Assembly: GCA_963714205.1 (NCBI GenBank) | Contig: CAVQNQ010000002.1 | Span: 868,001-932,000 of the forward strand | Direction of reading: 5' to 3' | DNA length: 64,000 nucleotides | Source of the DNA: CAVQNQ01 sp963714205 | Lineage (GTDB): Bacteria > Acidobacteriota > Terriglobia > Bryobacterales > Bryobacteraceae | In this document: piece after piece, positions 53,349-62,075 of the stretch | Position numbering within the stretch: the stretch's first letter is position 1 | Layout of the letters: each line of letters begins with the position of its first letter | Made by a program: the position numbers and the translations under genes | The notes under the pieces: model-generated | Database searches by the model: none | Told to the model about the DNA's origin: nothing | What the model saw: only the letters and a program-made list of their open reading frames with translations

Positions 53349-54598
53349 TTCGAATTCTGGAGAGAGCGCAGGTCGGCCGCCTGCTGGCACGCAAAGCGGC
53401 GCGACTCACGGAAGCGGAAGCCACGGTGCGTCCGATTCTGGAAGCGGTACGGCAGCGCGGCGACCGCGCCCTGATGGAATACGCCCGCCAGTTCGATGGC
53501 CTGACGCGCCGCGGCGTGCGCGTGCCCCAAGCCGAGCTGAGCGCGGCGCGCGAGGGGCTGGCGGCGGAGTTTCGCGCCGCGGTTGAAACTGCCGCCGCTA
53601 ATATCCGCGCCTATGCCCGGCTCCAGATGCCGCGCGCGTGGATGCGCGAGCTGCGGCCGGGGCTGCGGCTGGGACAGGTGGTGCGCCCTCTCGATACCGT
53701 GGCGGCTTATATTCCCGCGGGGCGCTATCCGCTGCCCTCCACCATCCTGATGACCGTGCTGCCCGCGCAGGTGGCCGGAGTTCCGAATGTCTGCGTGGCT
53801 TCGCCGCGCGCGGTGAAAGAGGTCTTCGGCACGGCTGCCCTGCTGGGCGTGGAGCGCGTCTTCGAGATGGGCGGCGCGCAGGCAATCGCGGCTTTTGCCT
53901 ACGGCACCCGCACTGTCCCCAAGGCCGACCGCATCGTGGGTCCCGGCAACATCTACGTGGCCGCCGCCAAGAAGCTGCTGGCCGGCGAGGTGGGGATCGA
54001 TTTCGTGGCCGGGCCCACCGAGATCCTGATCATCGCGGCCGAGGGCAACCCAAAGCAGCTGGCCGCCGACATGCTCGCCCAGGCGGAGCATGATGTGGAT
54101 GCTTCGGCGGTGCTGCTCACCACCTCGCGCAAGCTGGCGAAAGCGGTGGCGGCGGAAGTGGAGCGCCAGCTTGCCGTGCTGCCCACGGCCCCGGTCGCCG
54201 CTAAATCCATCGCGCGCAATTCGGCCGTGGTGATCGTCGGATCGCTTGAGGAAGCCATCGAGATCGCGAACCGCTTCGCGCCCGAGCACCTGAGCATTCC
54301 GGACGCTAGTTTGCTCGACCGCGTGCGCCACGCCGGCAGCGTATTTGTGGGGCCGTTCAGCCCGGAAGCCGCAGGGGATTACGCCTCGGGCCCGAATCAC
54401 GTGCTGCCCACCAGCGGCGCGGCCCGGCAGCGCGGCGGCCTGGCGGTGACGGACTTCCTCAAGGTGATCTCGGTGCAGGAACTGAGCGCCGCGGCGCTCG
54501 CCAAGCTGGCGCCCGCCATCACCACGCTGGCGCGGGCCGAGGGCTTGGAGGCTCACGCGCGCTCAGTTGAGGCGAGGACCGGAGGGGAAGCCGTATGA
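53345..54598 (+). CDS. hisD: Histidinol dehydrogenase
   Basis: 417 residues from GTG 53345. TVAAYIPAGRYPLPSTILMT is the family signature; AEHDVDASAVLLTTS and FAPEHLSIPDASLLDRV contribute the zinc and catalytic His residues. Oxidises histidinol to histidine via the aldehyde. Overlaps hisG and hisC by 4 nt each, so the ribosome can reinitiate through the cluster. Confidence 0.96.
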   Translation: MIRILERAQVGRLLARKAARLTEAEATVRPILEAVRQRGDRALMEYARQFDGLTRRGVRVPQAELSAAREGLAAEFRAAVETAAANIRAYARLQMPRAWMRELRPGLRLGQVVRPLDTVAAYIPAGRYPLPSTILMTVLPAQVAGVPNVCVASPRAVKEVFGTAALLGVERVFEMGGAQAIAAFAYGTRTVPKADRIVGPGNIYVAAAKKLLAGEVGIDFVAGPTEILIIAAEGNPKQLAADMLAQAEHDVDASAVLLTTSRKLAKAVAAEVERQLAVLPTAPVAAKSIARNSAVVIVGSLEEAIEIANRFAPEHLSIPDASLLDRVRHAGSVFVGPFSPEAAGDYASGPNHVLPTSGAARQRGGLAVTDFLKVISVQELSAAALAKLAPAITTLARAEGLEAHARSVEARTGGEAV

Positions 54599-55677
54599 AG
54601 CTTCCGAAATTGCCCAAGGGCGCCATCCGGCCGCGTCCGGCGGTCGCCGCCATGTCGCCTTATTCGCCGCCCACCGCCGGCCGCGCCGATAAGCTGCGCC
54701 TCGATTTCAACGAGAACACGGTGGGATGCTCGCCACGCGTGATCGCCGCGCTGCGGGATCGCCTGGACGCCGGCAGCCTGGCGATCTATCCCGAATATGG
54801 CGAGGCCAAAGAGGCGGTGGCCGGCTATTTCCACGTCGCGCCCGACGAATTCGTCTTTACCAATGGAACCGACGAAGCCATCCAAATCTTCGTCAACGCA
54901 TATGTCGACGATGGGCAGGAGGTGCTGCTGCTGCGCCCCTCCTACGCCATGTACCGCTTCTATGCCGAGGTTGCGGGCGCGCAAATCAAAGAGATCGATT
55001 ATCCCCAGCCGGCAATGGAGTTTCCGCTCCAGGAAGTACTGGATGCCATCACGCCCGCAACGCGCGCCGTGATTCTGGCTAACCCCAACAACCCTACCGG
55101 CACGGGTGTTTCGCTGCTGACCATCGAGCGCCTTCTGCATCGCGCCCGCAAGGCCGCGGTGCTGGTGGATGAGGCCTACTATGAATTCGCCGGCGTGACC
55201 GCGCTGACGGAGATCGAGCGCGTTCCCAATCTGTTCGTGAGCCGCACGTTTTCGAAGGTCTTCGGGATGGCGGCCATGCGGGTGGGCTGCCTGTTCTCGC
55301 ACGCGGCCAATATCACCCTGCTGCACAAGGCGCAGTCGCCGTATAGCGTGAATACGCTCGCGGTGCTGGCGGCTCAGGTGGCGGTGGAAGACAGCGCCTA
55401 CGTCGAAAACTATGTAACCGAGGTCCTGGCGGCGCGCGAGCTGCTGTGCGTGGGGCTCGAGAAGCTCGAGATCGCGTATGTGCCTAGCTCCGCCAATTTC
55501 GTCCTGGGATGGTTCGGGCGGCGGGCCATCGAAGTGCGCGACGCGCTGCGCGGCCAGGGCATCCTGGTACGCGACCGCAGCTACGAAGCGCCCGGAGCGG
55601 TGCGCATCACGGTGGGCACGCGCGAGCAGACGCGCCGCTTGCTGGCGGCCCTCGAGGAGGTCTGGAAGAAAGCATGA
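54595..55677 (+). CDS. hisC: Histidinol-phosphate aminotransferase
   Basis: 360 residues. LDFNENTVGCSPRVIAAL start, ILANPNNPTGTGVS PLP block, VDEAYYEF aspartate and VSRTFSKVFGMAAMRVG Schiff-base lysine. Transfers amino from glutamate to imidazole acetol phosphate. Overlaps the HAD gene by 4 nt. Confidence 0.95.
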   Translation: MKLPKLPKGAIRPRPAVAAMSPYSPPTAGRADKLRLDFNENTVGCSPRVIAALRDRLDAGSLAIYPEYGEAKEAVAGYFHVAPDEFVFTNGTDEAIQIFVNAYVDDGQEVLLLRPSYAMYRFYAEVAGAQIKEIDYPQPAMEFPLQEVLDAITPATRAVILANPNNPTGTGVSLLTIERLLHRARKAAVLVDEAYYEFAGVTALTEIERVPNLFVSRTFSKVFGMAAMRVGCLFSHAANITLLHKAQSPYSVNTLAVLAAQVAVEDSAYVENYVTEVLAARELLCVGLEKLEIAYVPSSANFVLGWFGRRAIEVRDALRGQGILVRDRSYEAPGAVRITVGTREQTRRLLAALEEVWKKA

Positions 55678-56352
55678 CGAAACCGATTCTGGCCTTCGAC
55701 CTGGATGGCGTGCTGGTGGATGTCACCGAATCGTATCGCGAGACCATCGCGCGAACGGTCGCGCATTTCACCGGGCAGCCGGTCTCGCACGCCGAGATTC
55801 AGGACTACAAGAACCGCGGCGACGCCAGCAACGATTGGCTGCTCACCGAGAAGATCGTCAACGAGCGCGGATTCGAGGCGCCCTTCGAGGAGGTGAAGGC
55901 GCGCTTTCAGGAGCTGTTCCTGGGCAACGGAACCGATGGGCTGATTCAGCGCGAACGCTGGATTCCGGCTCCCGGACTGCTCGAAGGACTGTCCGAGCGC
56001 TTCCGCCTGGCGGTTTTCACCGCCCGCCCGCGCGAAGAAGCGAACATCACCCTGGCGCGCTTCGCCTCTGGAATCGCCTTCGACCCCATCGTCGCCATGG
56101 AGGACGTGCGCAATCAGAAGCCCGCACCCGATGGTCTCTACCGCATCTTCGGCGCAGTTCGAGCCCCAGGAGGGCTACTATATTGGCGACTCGCCGGACG
56201 ACGCCTTCGCGGCGCGGGCTGCCGGCATACGCTTCGTGGGAGTGGCGGCGCCCGCGAATCCGCGCTATATCGACCTCATCTCTCAGTTCCAGGCTCAAGG
56301 CGCCTGCGCGATTATCGACGATGTTAACTTCATTGGGAGGGTCTTCGAGTGA
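55674..56352 (+). pseudogene. HAD phosphatase gene in the his operon, +1 frameshift (candidate histidinol-phosphatase)
   Basis: MTKPILAFDLDGVLVDVTES is HAD motif I (DxDGV), AVFTARPREEA is motif II, and NQKPAPDGLYRI carries the motif III lysine. At about 56151 an extra G shifts frame; the following frame reads AQFEPQEGYYIGDSPDDAFA, which supplies motif IV (GDSPDD), and ends FIGRVFE at 56352, overlapping hisB GTG by 4 nt. Position and HAD subfamily-IA type suggest the missing histidinol-phosphatase step. The preserved operon overlap argues for a recent frameshift, programmed frameshift or assembly error rather than old decay. Confidence 0.7.
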
Positions 56353-56939
56353 TCCGCCGCGCCGCCATCCGCCGGGATACGCGCGAGACGCGCATCGCCG
56401 GCTCTCTCAAAATCGAAGGGCGCGGCCGCTACGAGATCGCAACCGGCATCCGCTTCCTCGATCACATGCTGGAGCTGGTCGCGCGCCACGGCGGATTCGA
56501 TCTGAAGCTCCGCGCGGATGGCGATTTGGACGTGGATCAGCATCACACCGTGGAAGACACAGGCATCGTGCTGGGCCAGTTGTTCGCCCAGGCGCTGGGC
56601 GACCGCAAGGGCATCAACCGCGCCGGATATTTCGTGCTGCCCATGGATGAGACGCTGGCCGTGGTGGCGCTCGATCTGGGCGGGCGGCCCGCGCTAGTGT
56701 ATAAGGACCGCGTAAAGGCGCGCACGGTGGGCGATCTGCAAACCGAGCTGGTGGAAGATTTCTTCGCCGGTTTTGTCAATCACGCGGGCGCCAACCTGCA
56801 TGCCAAAGTGCTCTACGGCCGCTCCACGCACCATCAAATCGAAGCCATTTTCAAATGCTTCGCGCGCGCCATGAAGTACGCGTGCTCGCGGGATGCGCGG
56901 CTGAAGGACGAGCTGCCGTCCACCAAGGGGCTGCTATGA
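56349..56939 (+). CDS. hisB: Imidazoleglycerol-phosphate dehydratase
   Basis: 196 residues, dehydratase only (no fused phosphatase). The two metal-binding motifs are DVDQHHTVEDTGI and STHHQIEAIFKCFARAM; FLDHMLELVARHGGFDL is also conserved. Overlaps hisH by 4 nt. Starts at GTG 56349 within the HAD stop. Confidence 0.96.
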   Translation: MIRRAAIRRDTRETRIAGSLKIEGRGRYEIATGIRFLDHMLELVARHGGFDLKLRADGDLDVDQHHTVEDTGIVLGQLFAQALGDRKGINRAGYFVLPMDETLAVVALDLGGRPALVYKDRVKARTVGDLQTELVEDFFAGFVNHAGANLHAKVLYGRSTHHQIEAIFKCFARAMKYACSRDARLKDELPSTKGLL

Positions 56940-57532
56940 TCGCGATTCTGGATTACGGGGCCGGCAACCTGCGCTCGGTGGAGAACACGCTGGCGGAGAT
57001 CGGCTGCCAGTATAGCCTGGTGCGCGACTCCGCTGGGTTGGGCCGCGCGTCGAAGATCATTCTGCCGGGGGTGGGCCATTTCGGGCAGATGATGCGGGCG
57101 CTGGATGAAATGGCGGTGCGCCAGGCGCTGGTGGAGCGGCTCGCCGCGGGCGTGCCCTTCCTGGGCATCTGCCTCGGTTTGCAGGCGCTCTTCGAGACCA
57201 GCGAGGAGGCGCCCGACGTGCGCGGGCTGGGCATTTTCGCGGGCGCGGTGCGGCGCTTTCCCGCCGACGCGCGCGTCCCTCACATGGGGTGGAACGAGCT
57301 GGAGCCGCGGCCGCGAACGCGCCTGGTGCGTAACCTCGAAGCGCGCCCGTTCGTGTACTTCGCCCACAGCTACTATGTGCCGGAGCATGAAAGCGCCTCG
57401 GCCACCTGCACCTACGAGGTGCGCTACACGGCGGCGCTGGAAGCCGGAAACGTCTTCGGTGTGCAGTTTCACCCCGAGAAATCCGGGCCGGTGGGACTGC
57501 GGATTGTGCGAAATTTTCTGGATGCTGGCTAA
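56936..57532 (+). CDS. hisH: Imidazole glycerol phosphate synthase, glutaminase subunit
   Basis: 198 residues. ILDYGAGNLRSVENTL opening, oxyanion and nucleophile in FLGICLGLQALF, His in VFGVQFHPEKSG. Provides ammonia to HisF. Overlaps hisF by 11 nt. Confidence 0.96.
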   Translation: MIAILDYGAGNLRSVENTLAEIGCQYSLVRDSAGLGRASKIILPGVGHFGQMMRALDEMAVRQALVERLAAGVPFLGICLGLQALFETSEEAPDVRGLGIFAGAVRRFPADARVPHMGWNELEPRPRTRLVRNLEARPFVYFAHSYYVPEHESASATCTYEVRYTAALEAGNVFGVQFHPEKSGPVGLRIVRNFLDAG

Positions 57533-58286
57533 ACGAATCATTCCCTGTCTGGATGTCACCGGCGGACGCGTGGTGAAGGGCGTCCACTTCGTCAACCTGC
57601 GCGACGCGGGCGACCCGGTCGAGCTGGCCGAGCGCTACAACCGCGATGGCGCCGATGAGCTGGTCTTCCTCGACATCACCGCCTCGAGCGACGCCCGCGA
57701 GATCATGGCGGACGTTGTCGCGCGCACGGCCCGCCGCGTCTTCATTCCCCTGGCGGTGGGCGGCGGCATACGCTCGGTGGCGGATGCGCGCCGCGTGCTG
57801 CTCTCGGGCGCCGACAAGGTCTCGGTCAATACGGCGGCCGTGCGGCGGCCCGAGCTGATCACGGAATTGAGCCGCGAATTCGGCGCGCAGGCGGTAGTGC
57901 TGGCGATCGACGCGCGCCGCCACGGCGCGGGCGCCTGGCACGTCTACACGCGCGGCGGGCGGGATGACGAAGGCATCGACGCCGTGGAATGGGCCGCGCG
58001 CGGCGAGGCCCTGGGCGCGGGCGAGATCCTGCTTACCTCCATGGATACCGATGGCGTCCAGACGGGTTTCGATTGCGCCCTCACGCGGGCGGTCTCGCGG
58101 GCCACGCGCGTACCCGTGATCGCCAGCGGCGGGGCCGGCCTGCCGGAGCATTTCGTGCGCGTGCTGACGGAGGGCTGCGCCGATGCCGCCCTGGCGGCTT
58201 CCATTTTCCATTACGGCACGTACACCGTCAATCAGTTGAAGGAAGAGCTGGACCGACGCGGTGTTCCCGTGCGGGTGGCGCCATGA
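57522..58286 (+). CDS. hisF: Imidazole glycerol phosphate synthase, cyclase subunit
   Basis: 254 residues. IIPCLDVTGGRVVKGVHFVN, catalytic Asp in LDV and TSMDTDGVQTGFD, phosphate site VIASGGAGLPEHF. TIM barrel; forms a heterodimer with HisH and yields imidazole glycerol phosphate plus AICAR. Overlaps hisA by 4 nt. Confidence 0.96.
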   Translation: MLAKRIIPCLDVTGGRVVKGVHFVNLRDAGDPVELAERYNRDGADELVFLDITASSDAREIMADVVARTARRVFIPLAVGGGIRSVADARRVLLSGADKVSVNTAAVRRPELITELSREFGAQAVVLAIDARRHGAGAWHVYTRGGRDDEGIDAVEWAARGEALGAGEILLTSMDTDGVQTGFDCALTRAVSRATRVPVIASGGAGLPEHFVRVLTEGCADAALAASIFHYGTYTVNQLKEELDRRGVPVRVAP

Positions 58287-58984
58287 TCCTGCCGTGCATC
58301 GACCTGATGGAGGGCAAGGTGGTGCAGTTGGTCCAGGGCCGCGAGAAGGCCCTGGAGGCCGAATCGCCCGAAGCGATGCTGCGCAAATTCGCGGCCTTTC
58401 CGGAAATTCAGGTGATCGATCTGGATGCCGCCATGGGGCGCGGCTCGAACGACGAGCTGGTGCGCATGATTACCTCGAAAGCCGTGACGCGCGTGGGCGG
58501 CGGCGTGCGCTCGGTGGAACGCGCCGCGGCTCTGGTGGAGCAGGGCGCGCGCAAGGTGATCGTGGGCACCGCCGCGTTCACGGCTCAAGGGATCGACGAA
58601 GCTTTTCTCGCGGCGCTCGATCGCGCTGTGGGCCGCGAAAGGCTCATCATTGCGCTCGATTCGCGCGACGGCCGCATCGTGGTGAAGGGCTGGCGGGAAT
58701 CCACCGGTTTGACCGCGGAAGAAATGCTGCGGCCGCTCGAACCCTATTGCTCCGGCTTCCTGTGCACCTACGTGGATAAGGAGGGCATGATGCAGGGGAC
58801 GGACCTGGCGTGGTTCCGCCGCTTGCGCGCGGCCACCAAGCTCGAGCTGACCGCCGCGGGCGGCATCACCTCTCTGGACGAGGTTCGCGCATTGCTGGCG
58901 ATGAACGTCCATGCCGCGCTGGGCATGGCGATCTATACCGGGCGGCTCTGCCTGGATGATCTGGCGGCATTGGATCGGGCCTGA
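58283..58984 (+). CDS. hisA: Phosphoribosylformimino-AICAR ribotide isomerase
   Basis: 233 residues, TIM barrel. LPCIDLMEGKVVQLVQGREK opens the family; VGGGVRSVERAAALVEQGA and TAAGGITSLDEVRALL are the phosphate-binding half-barrel repeats. Last gene of the operon; hisE is not found here. Confidence 0.93.
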   Translation: MILPCIDLMEGKVVQLVQGREKALEAESPEAMLRKFAAFPEIQVIDLDAAMGRGSNDELVRMITSKAVTRVGGGVRSVERAAALVEQGARKVIVGTAAFTAQGIDEAFLAALDRAVGRERLIIALDSRDGRIVVKGWRESTGLTAEEMLRPLEPYCSGFLCTYVDKEGMMQGTDLAWFRRLRAATKLELTAAGGITSLDEVRALLAMNVHAALGMAIYTGRLCLDDLAALDRA

Positions 58985-59048
58985 AAATATTTTTTCACTT
59001 GCGCACGAGGGACGAGCCGTTCGAGAATATCGGCAGAGGACGTCCGAA

Positions 59049-59873
59049 ATGCACACAGTTTCAAGAAGGCGGTTTCTGGAAGGAAGCGCCATCGGCGCCG
59101 CCGCAACCGGTTTGAGCATCACTTCTCTTCGCGGGCAGGATTGGGCGCGGCAAGCCGTGGATAAATCGCCGCGGCGCCACGAGTGGGTCGCGGTGAAACA
59201 CGATGGCCGGTCCGTCGAGTCGTTCCTGGCCTACCCGCAGGCGCGCGAAAAGGCGCCCGCAATTGTGGTCATCCACGAGATCTTCGGAATGACCGACTGG
59301 GTGGAGGACGTCGCCGACGAGTTTGCGGAAGCCGGCTACCTGGCGATCGCTCCCGATCTGCTCTCGGGCATGGGGCCGAACGGCGGACGCACGAAGGATA
59401 TTCCGGCGAACGAGGTGGGCGCGGCGATCGGCAAACTGCCTCCCGACCAGATCACCGCGGATCTCAACGCTGTGGCCGATCATGTCCGCGGGCTTCCCGC
59501 GTGCAACGGGAAGGTCTGCGTGGTGGGCTTCTCCTGGGGCGGCGGGCAATCCTTCCGCTTCGCCACCAATCGCAAGGACCTCTCGGCAGCCTTCGTGTGC
59601 TATGGCAGCGGGCCGGACGCGGCGGCGATCCCGAACATCACCGCACCGGTCTACGGTTTTTACGCCGGGACCGATGAGCGCATCGGCGCCACCGTGCCAG
59701 CCACCAAGGACCAGATGAAGGCGGCCGGAAAGTTCTTCGAGACCGTCGTATATGAAGGCGCCGCCCACGGCTTCATGCGGTCCGGAGAGCAGCCCGACGC
59801 CACCGAAGCCAACAAAAAGGCGCGCGCCGCCGCGTGGGTGAAGCTGAAGGCGCTCCGCGCGGGCTATAAGTAA
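59049..59873 (+). CDS. Tat-exported dienelactone hydrolase family protein
   Basis: 274 residues. The N-terminus VSRRRFLEGSAIGAAATGLS is a twin-arginine signal. The alpha/beta hydrolase core has IVVIHEIFGMTDWVEDVADE, the nucleophile in VGFSWGGGQS (Ser where dienelactone hydrolases usually have Cys), and VYEGAAHGFMRSG with the catalytic His. Likely a periplasmic esterase or lactonase. Divergent from nothing; 64 nt after hisA. Confidence 0.85.
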   Translation: MHTVSRRRFLEGSAIGAAATGLSITSLRGQDWARQAVDKSPRRHEWVAVKHDGRSVESFLAYPQAREKAPAIVVIHEIFGMTDWVEDVADEFAEAGYLAIAPDLLSGMGPNGGRTKDIPANEVGAAIGKLPPDQITADLNAVADHVRGLPACNGKVCVVGFSWGGGQSFRFATNRKDLSAAFVCYGSGPDAAAIPNITAPVYGFYAGTDERIGATVPATKDQMKAAGKFFETVVYEGAAHGFMRSGEQPDATEANKKARAAAWVKLKALRAGYK

Positions 59874-59887
59874 ACGCGCCGGGAGAC

Positions 59888-61117
59888 TTACCGGAACAGT
59901 TTGAGATCGATGGCTTCTCCCATGGCTTTATAGCCCGCATCGTCGGGATGCAGGTGGTCGCCGCTGTCGTACTCCGGGAGGAAGCTGTCCGGGTGAGCGG
60001 GATCGCGCACCGCTTTCTCGAAATCGATGACGCCATCGAAGGCGCCACCGGTGCGAATCCATTGGTTGATGGCCTTTCGCTTGGCTTCCCTCTCGGGCGT
60101 GTAGTAGCCGGGGCTGGCGGTGTTCTCGAAAGGCGTCAGGGTGGCGCCGAAGATCTTCAGGCCGCGTTCGTGCGCGCGCTCGATCATCTGTTTCAAGCCG
60201 GCAATCAGGTCGTCCGCGCTCACGGTTTCGGAGGCCTGTGTGAATGGGCCCGGTTGGCCGAGATCGTTAATGCCCTCCAGCACGATCACGTAACGTACGC
60301 CCACCTGGGCCAGTACGTCCCGGTCGAAGCGCGCCAACGCGCTCACGCCGAATCGTATGTTTGAGACTCCATCGTGCAGAATGCGGTTCCCGCCGATGCC
60401 CGCATCGAGGACGCCCAACTTGCGCCCGCCGCCGGCCGCCAGGCGGGCAGCCAGTATGTCGGGCCAGCGGTGGTTGGCATCCACCGTGGAGCGCGCGCCA
60501 TCGGTGATCGAATCGCCGAAGGCCACGATGGCGGCCGCGTCCGCGGGCGCCATGACGTCCACGCCGGTCAGAAACACCCAGGATTGCAAGCTCGTCGGTT
60601 GCGCCGGAGACTCGGCGGCGGTGAGGTCTCCCGGGCCCACGTATATCGTCTGCTCCGACCCATAGTGAATCCCCGCGCCCATGACGGCTCCCGGGAGGAA
60701 GATGCTGATCGCCAGGTCGGCGCCGGCCGGGAAGCTCAGCTTGACCGGGTCGCTCAACACCAGCGCGTCCGGCGGGATCGCAACACTGGGGTGGCCGCTG
60801 AAGGTGAGGGAGCGATCGGAGCCGGTGGCGATGGCCGCGCCCTTGGCCCGCAAGGCGATGTGCGCGGCGCCGATCTCCAGGGTCTCTTTGCCATACGCGT
60901 TGGAGAGCCGCACGCGCACCGAATCGCCGCCCAAACTGGTGTGGACGATCTCGCGCAGGGTCTGGTTTTCGAAGCGCAGGTGGGCGGCTTGCATCTGGGC
61001 GTCCGGTAGCTGGGGTGCGGGACTGGCGCCCCAGGCGGCCACCCAGTGGCCGGGAGCGGCCGCCATCGCGCCGGAAACAAGAGTGAGAAGCAGCAGGCTG
61101 TTAGTTGGAAGTCTCAT
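59888..61117 (-). CDS. Secreted SGNH/GDSL hydrolase
   Basis: 409 residues. Signal peptide (SLLLLTLVSGAMAAAPG), a beta-sandwich N-terminal part, then the SGNH core: IVAFGDSITDGA (block I Ser), GIGGNRIL (block II Gly), LEGINDLGQP (block III Asn) and DHLHPDDAGY (block V Asp/His). Probably a carbohydrate or lipid esterase acting outside the cytoplasm. Convergent with the dienelactone-hydrolase-like gene, 14-nt gap. Confidence 0.9.
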   Translation of the reverse strand: MRLPTNSLLLLTLVSGAMAAAPGHWVAAWGASPAPQLPDAQMQAAHLRFENQTLREIVHTSLGGDSVRVRLSNAYGKETLEIGAAHIALRAKGAAIATGSDRSLTFSGHPSVAIPPDALVLSDPVKLSFPAGADLAISIFLPGAVMGAGIHYGSEQTIYVGPGDLTAAESPAQPTSLQSWVFLTGVDVMAPADAAAIVAFGDSITDGARSTVDANHRWPDILAARLAAGGGRKLGVLDAGIGGNRILHDGVSNIRFGVSALARFDRDVLAQVGVRYVIVLEGINDLGQPGPFTQASETVSADDLIAGLKQMIERAHERGLKIFGATLTPFENTASPGYYTPEREAKRKAINQWIRTGGAFDGVIDFEKAVRDPAHPDSFLPEYDSGDHLHPDDAGYKAMGEAIDLKLFR

Positions 61118-61129
61118 GGCGTCACCCGA

Positions 61130-61507
61130 TTATTCTACGCCCGCGTGCCGCCGGAGCAGCAGAAATCCCAGCAGCACCGCGCAGCCCAGCAGCACAACGC
61201 GCAGGTAGACAGCCGCGTGCATCCGCGGATCGCCCAGAATCTGGCGCACCAGACCGAAGCCGGCACTGAGAGCGCACAAGCTGAAATAGAGCCGCTCGGC
61301 GCGGCCGGCAAATGCCACCAAAATCGCCAGGACGGAAGTGACCACCAGGTACACCCCGGCCAACGCCCACGATCCCACCGACGACGACAATTCGAGCGCC
61401 TGCACGTAACGGCGCGAGAGAAGCACGGCCGCCAGCAGAAACACAACCGTATGAACCAGCGCGACGATCACGCGTTTTCGCGTGGTGAGGATGACGAAGG
61501 TCCGCAT
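61130..61507 (-). CDS. Small membrane protein, four predicted helices
   Basis: 125 residues from ATG 61505-61507. Hydrophobic stretches VIVALVHTVVFLLAAVLL, SWALAGVYLVVTSVLAILVA, LYFSLCALSAGFGLV and VVLLGCAVLLGFLLL alternate with short charged loops. No domain recognised. Starts 12 nt from the SGNH gene, likely co-transcribed with it. Confidence 0.6.
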   Translation of the reverse strand: MRTFVILTTRKRVIVALVHTVVFLLAAVLLSRRYVQALELSSSVGSWALAGVYLVVTSVLAILVAFAGRAERLYFSLCALSAGFGLVRQILGDPRMHAAVYLRVVLLGCAVLLGFLLLRRHAGVE

Positions 61508-61574
61508 GAAAGCCACAGTATACCGGAACGCGCGGTCCGCCTGTGCGCGGAATTATAATCGCATCAGGCCCCCT

Positions 61575-62066
61575 ATGGCGACAATCAAATTCACGGTCAA
61601 TGGAAAAGCGCGCAGCGTGGATACCGATCCCGAGCGGCCTCTGCTCGAAGTGCTGCGCGAGGACTTGTTCTTGACGGGCACCAAGTTCGGCTGCGGGGAA
61701 GGCGAGTGCGGCGCTTGCACCGTGCTGGTCGATAACCGCCCGGTGCTCTCCTGTGTCATGCCGGTGAGCGGCGCCCAGGGCAGCAAGATCGTCACCATCG
61801 AGGGCCTTTCCGATGGTGTCACGCTGCATCCCGTGCAGCAGGCCTTCATCGAGGAAGACGGCATGCAGTGCGGCTACTGCACGCCCGGGATGGTGATGGG
61901 CGCCGTGGCGCTGCTGGCCGCCCATCCGAAACCCACCGATGCCCAGATTGTCGAAGGCCTGAACGGCCACTTGTGCCGCTGCTCCGGGTACCACCGCATC
62001 GTGGCCGCGGTGCACCGGGCCGCCGAATTGAACGCCGCCGTGGAATTGACGGCCGGGAGAAGATAG
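61575..62066 (+). CDS. Molybdenum hydroxylase small [2Fe-2S] subunit (xanthine dehydrogenase/isoquinoline oxidoreductase type)
   Basis: 163 residues. The N-terminal plant-type ferredoxin fold has GCGEGECGACTVLVDNRPVL plus a further Cys, and the C-terminal four-helix domain has MQCGYCTPGMVM and GHLCRCSGYHRIV: two [2Fe-2S] clusters as in the family. Passes electrons from the Mo site. 9 nt upstream of the large subunit. Confidence 0.93.
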   Translation: MATIKFTVNGKARSVDTDPERPLLEVLREDLFLTGTKFGCGEGECGACTVLVDNRPVLSCVMPVSGAQGSKIVTIEGLSDGVTLHPVQQAFIEEDGMQCGYCTPGMVMGAVALLAAHPKPTDAQIVEGLNGHLCRCSGYHRIVAAVHRAAELNAAVELTAGRR

Positions 62067-62075
62067 GAGGCCACC

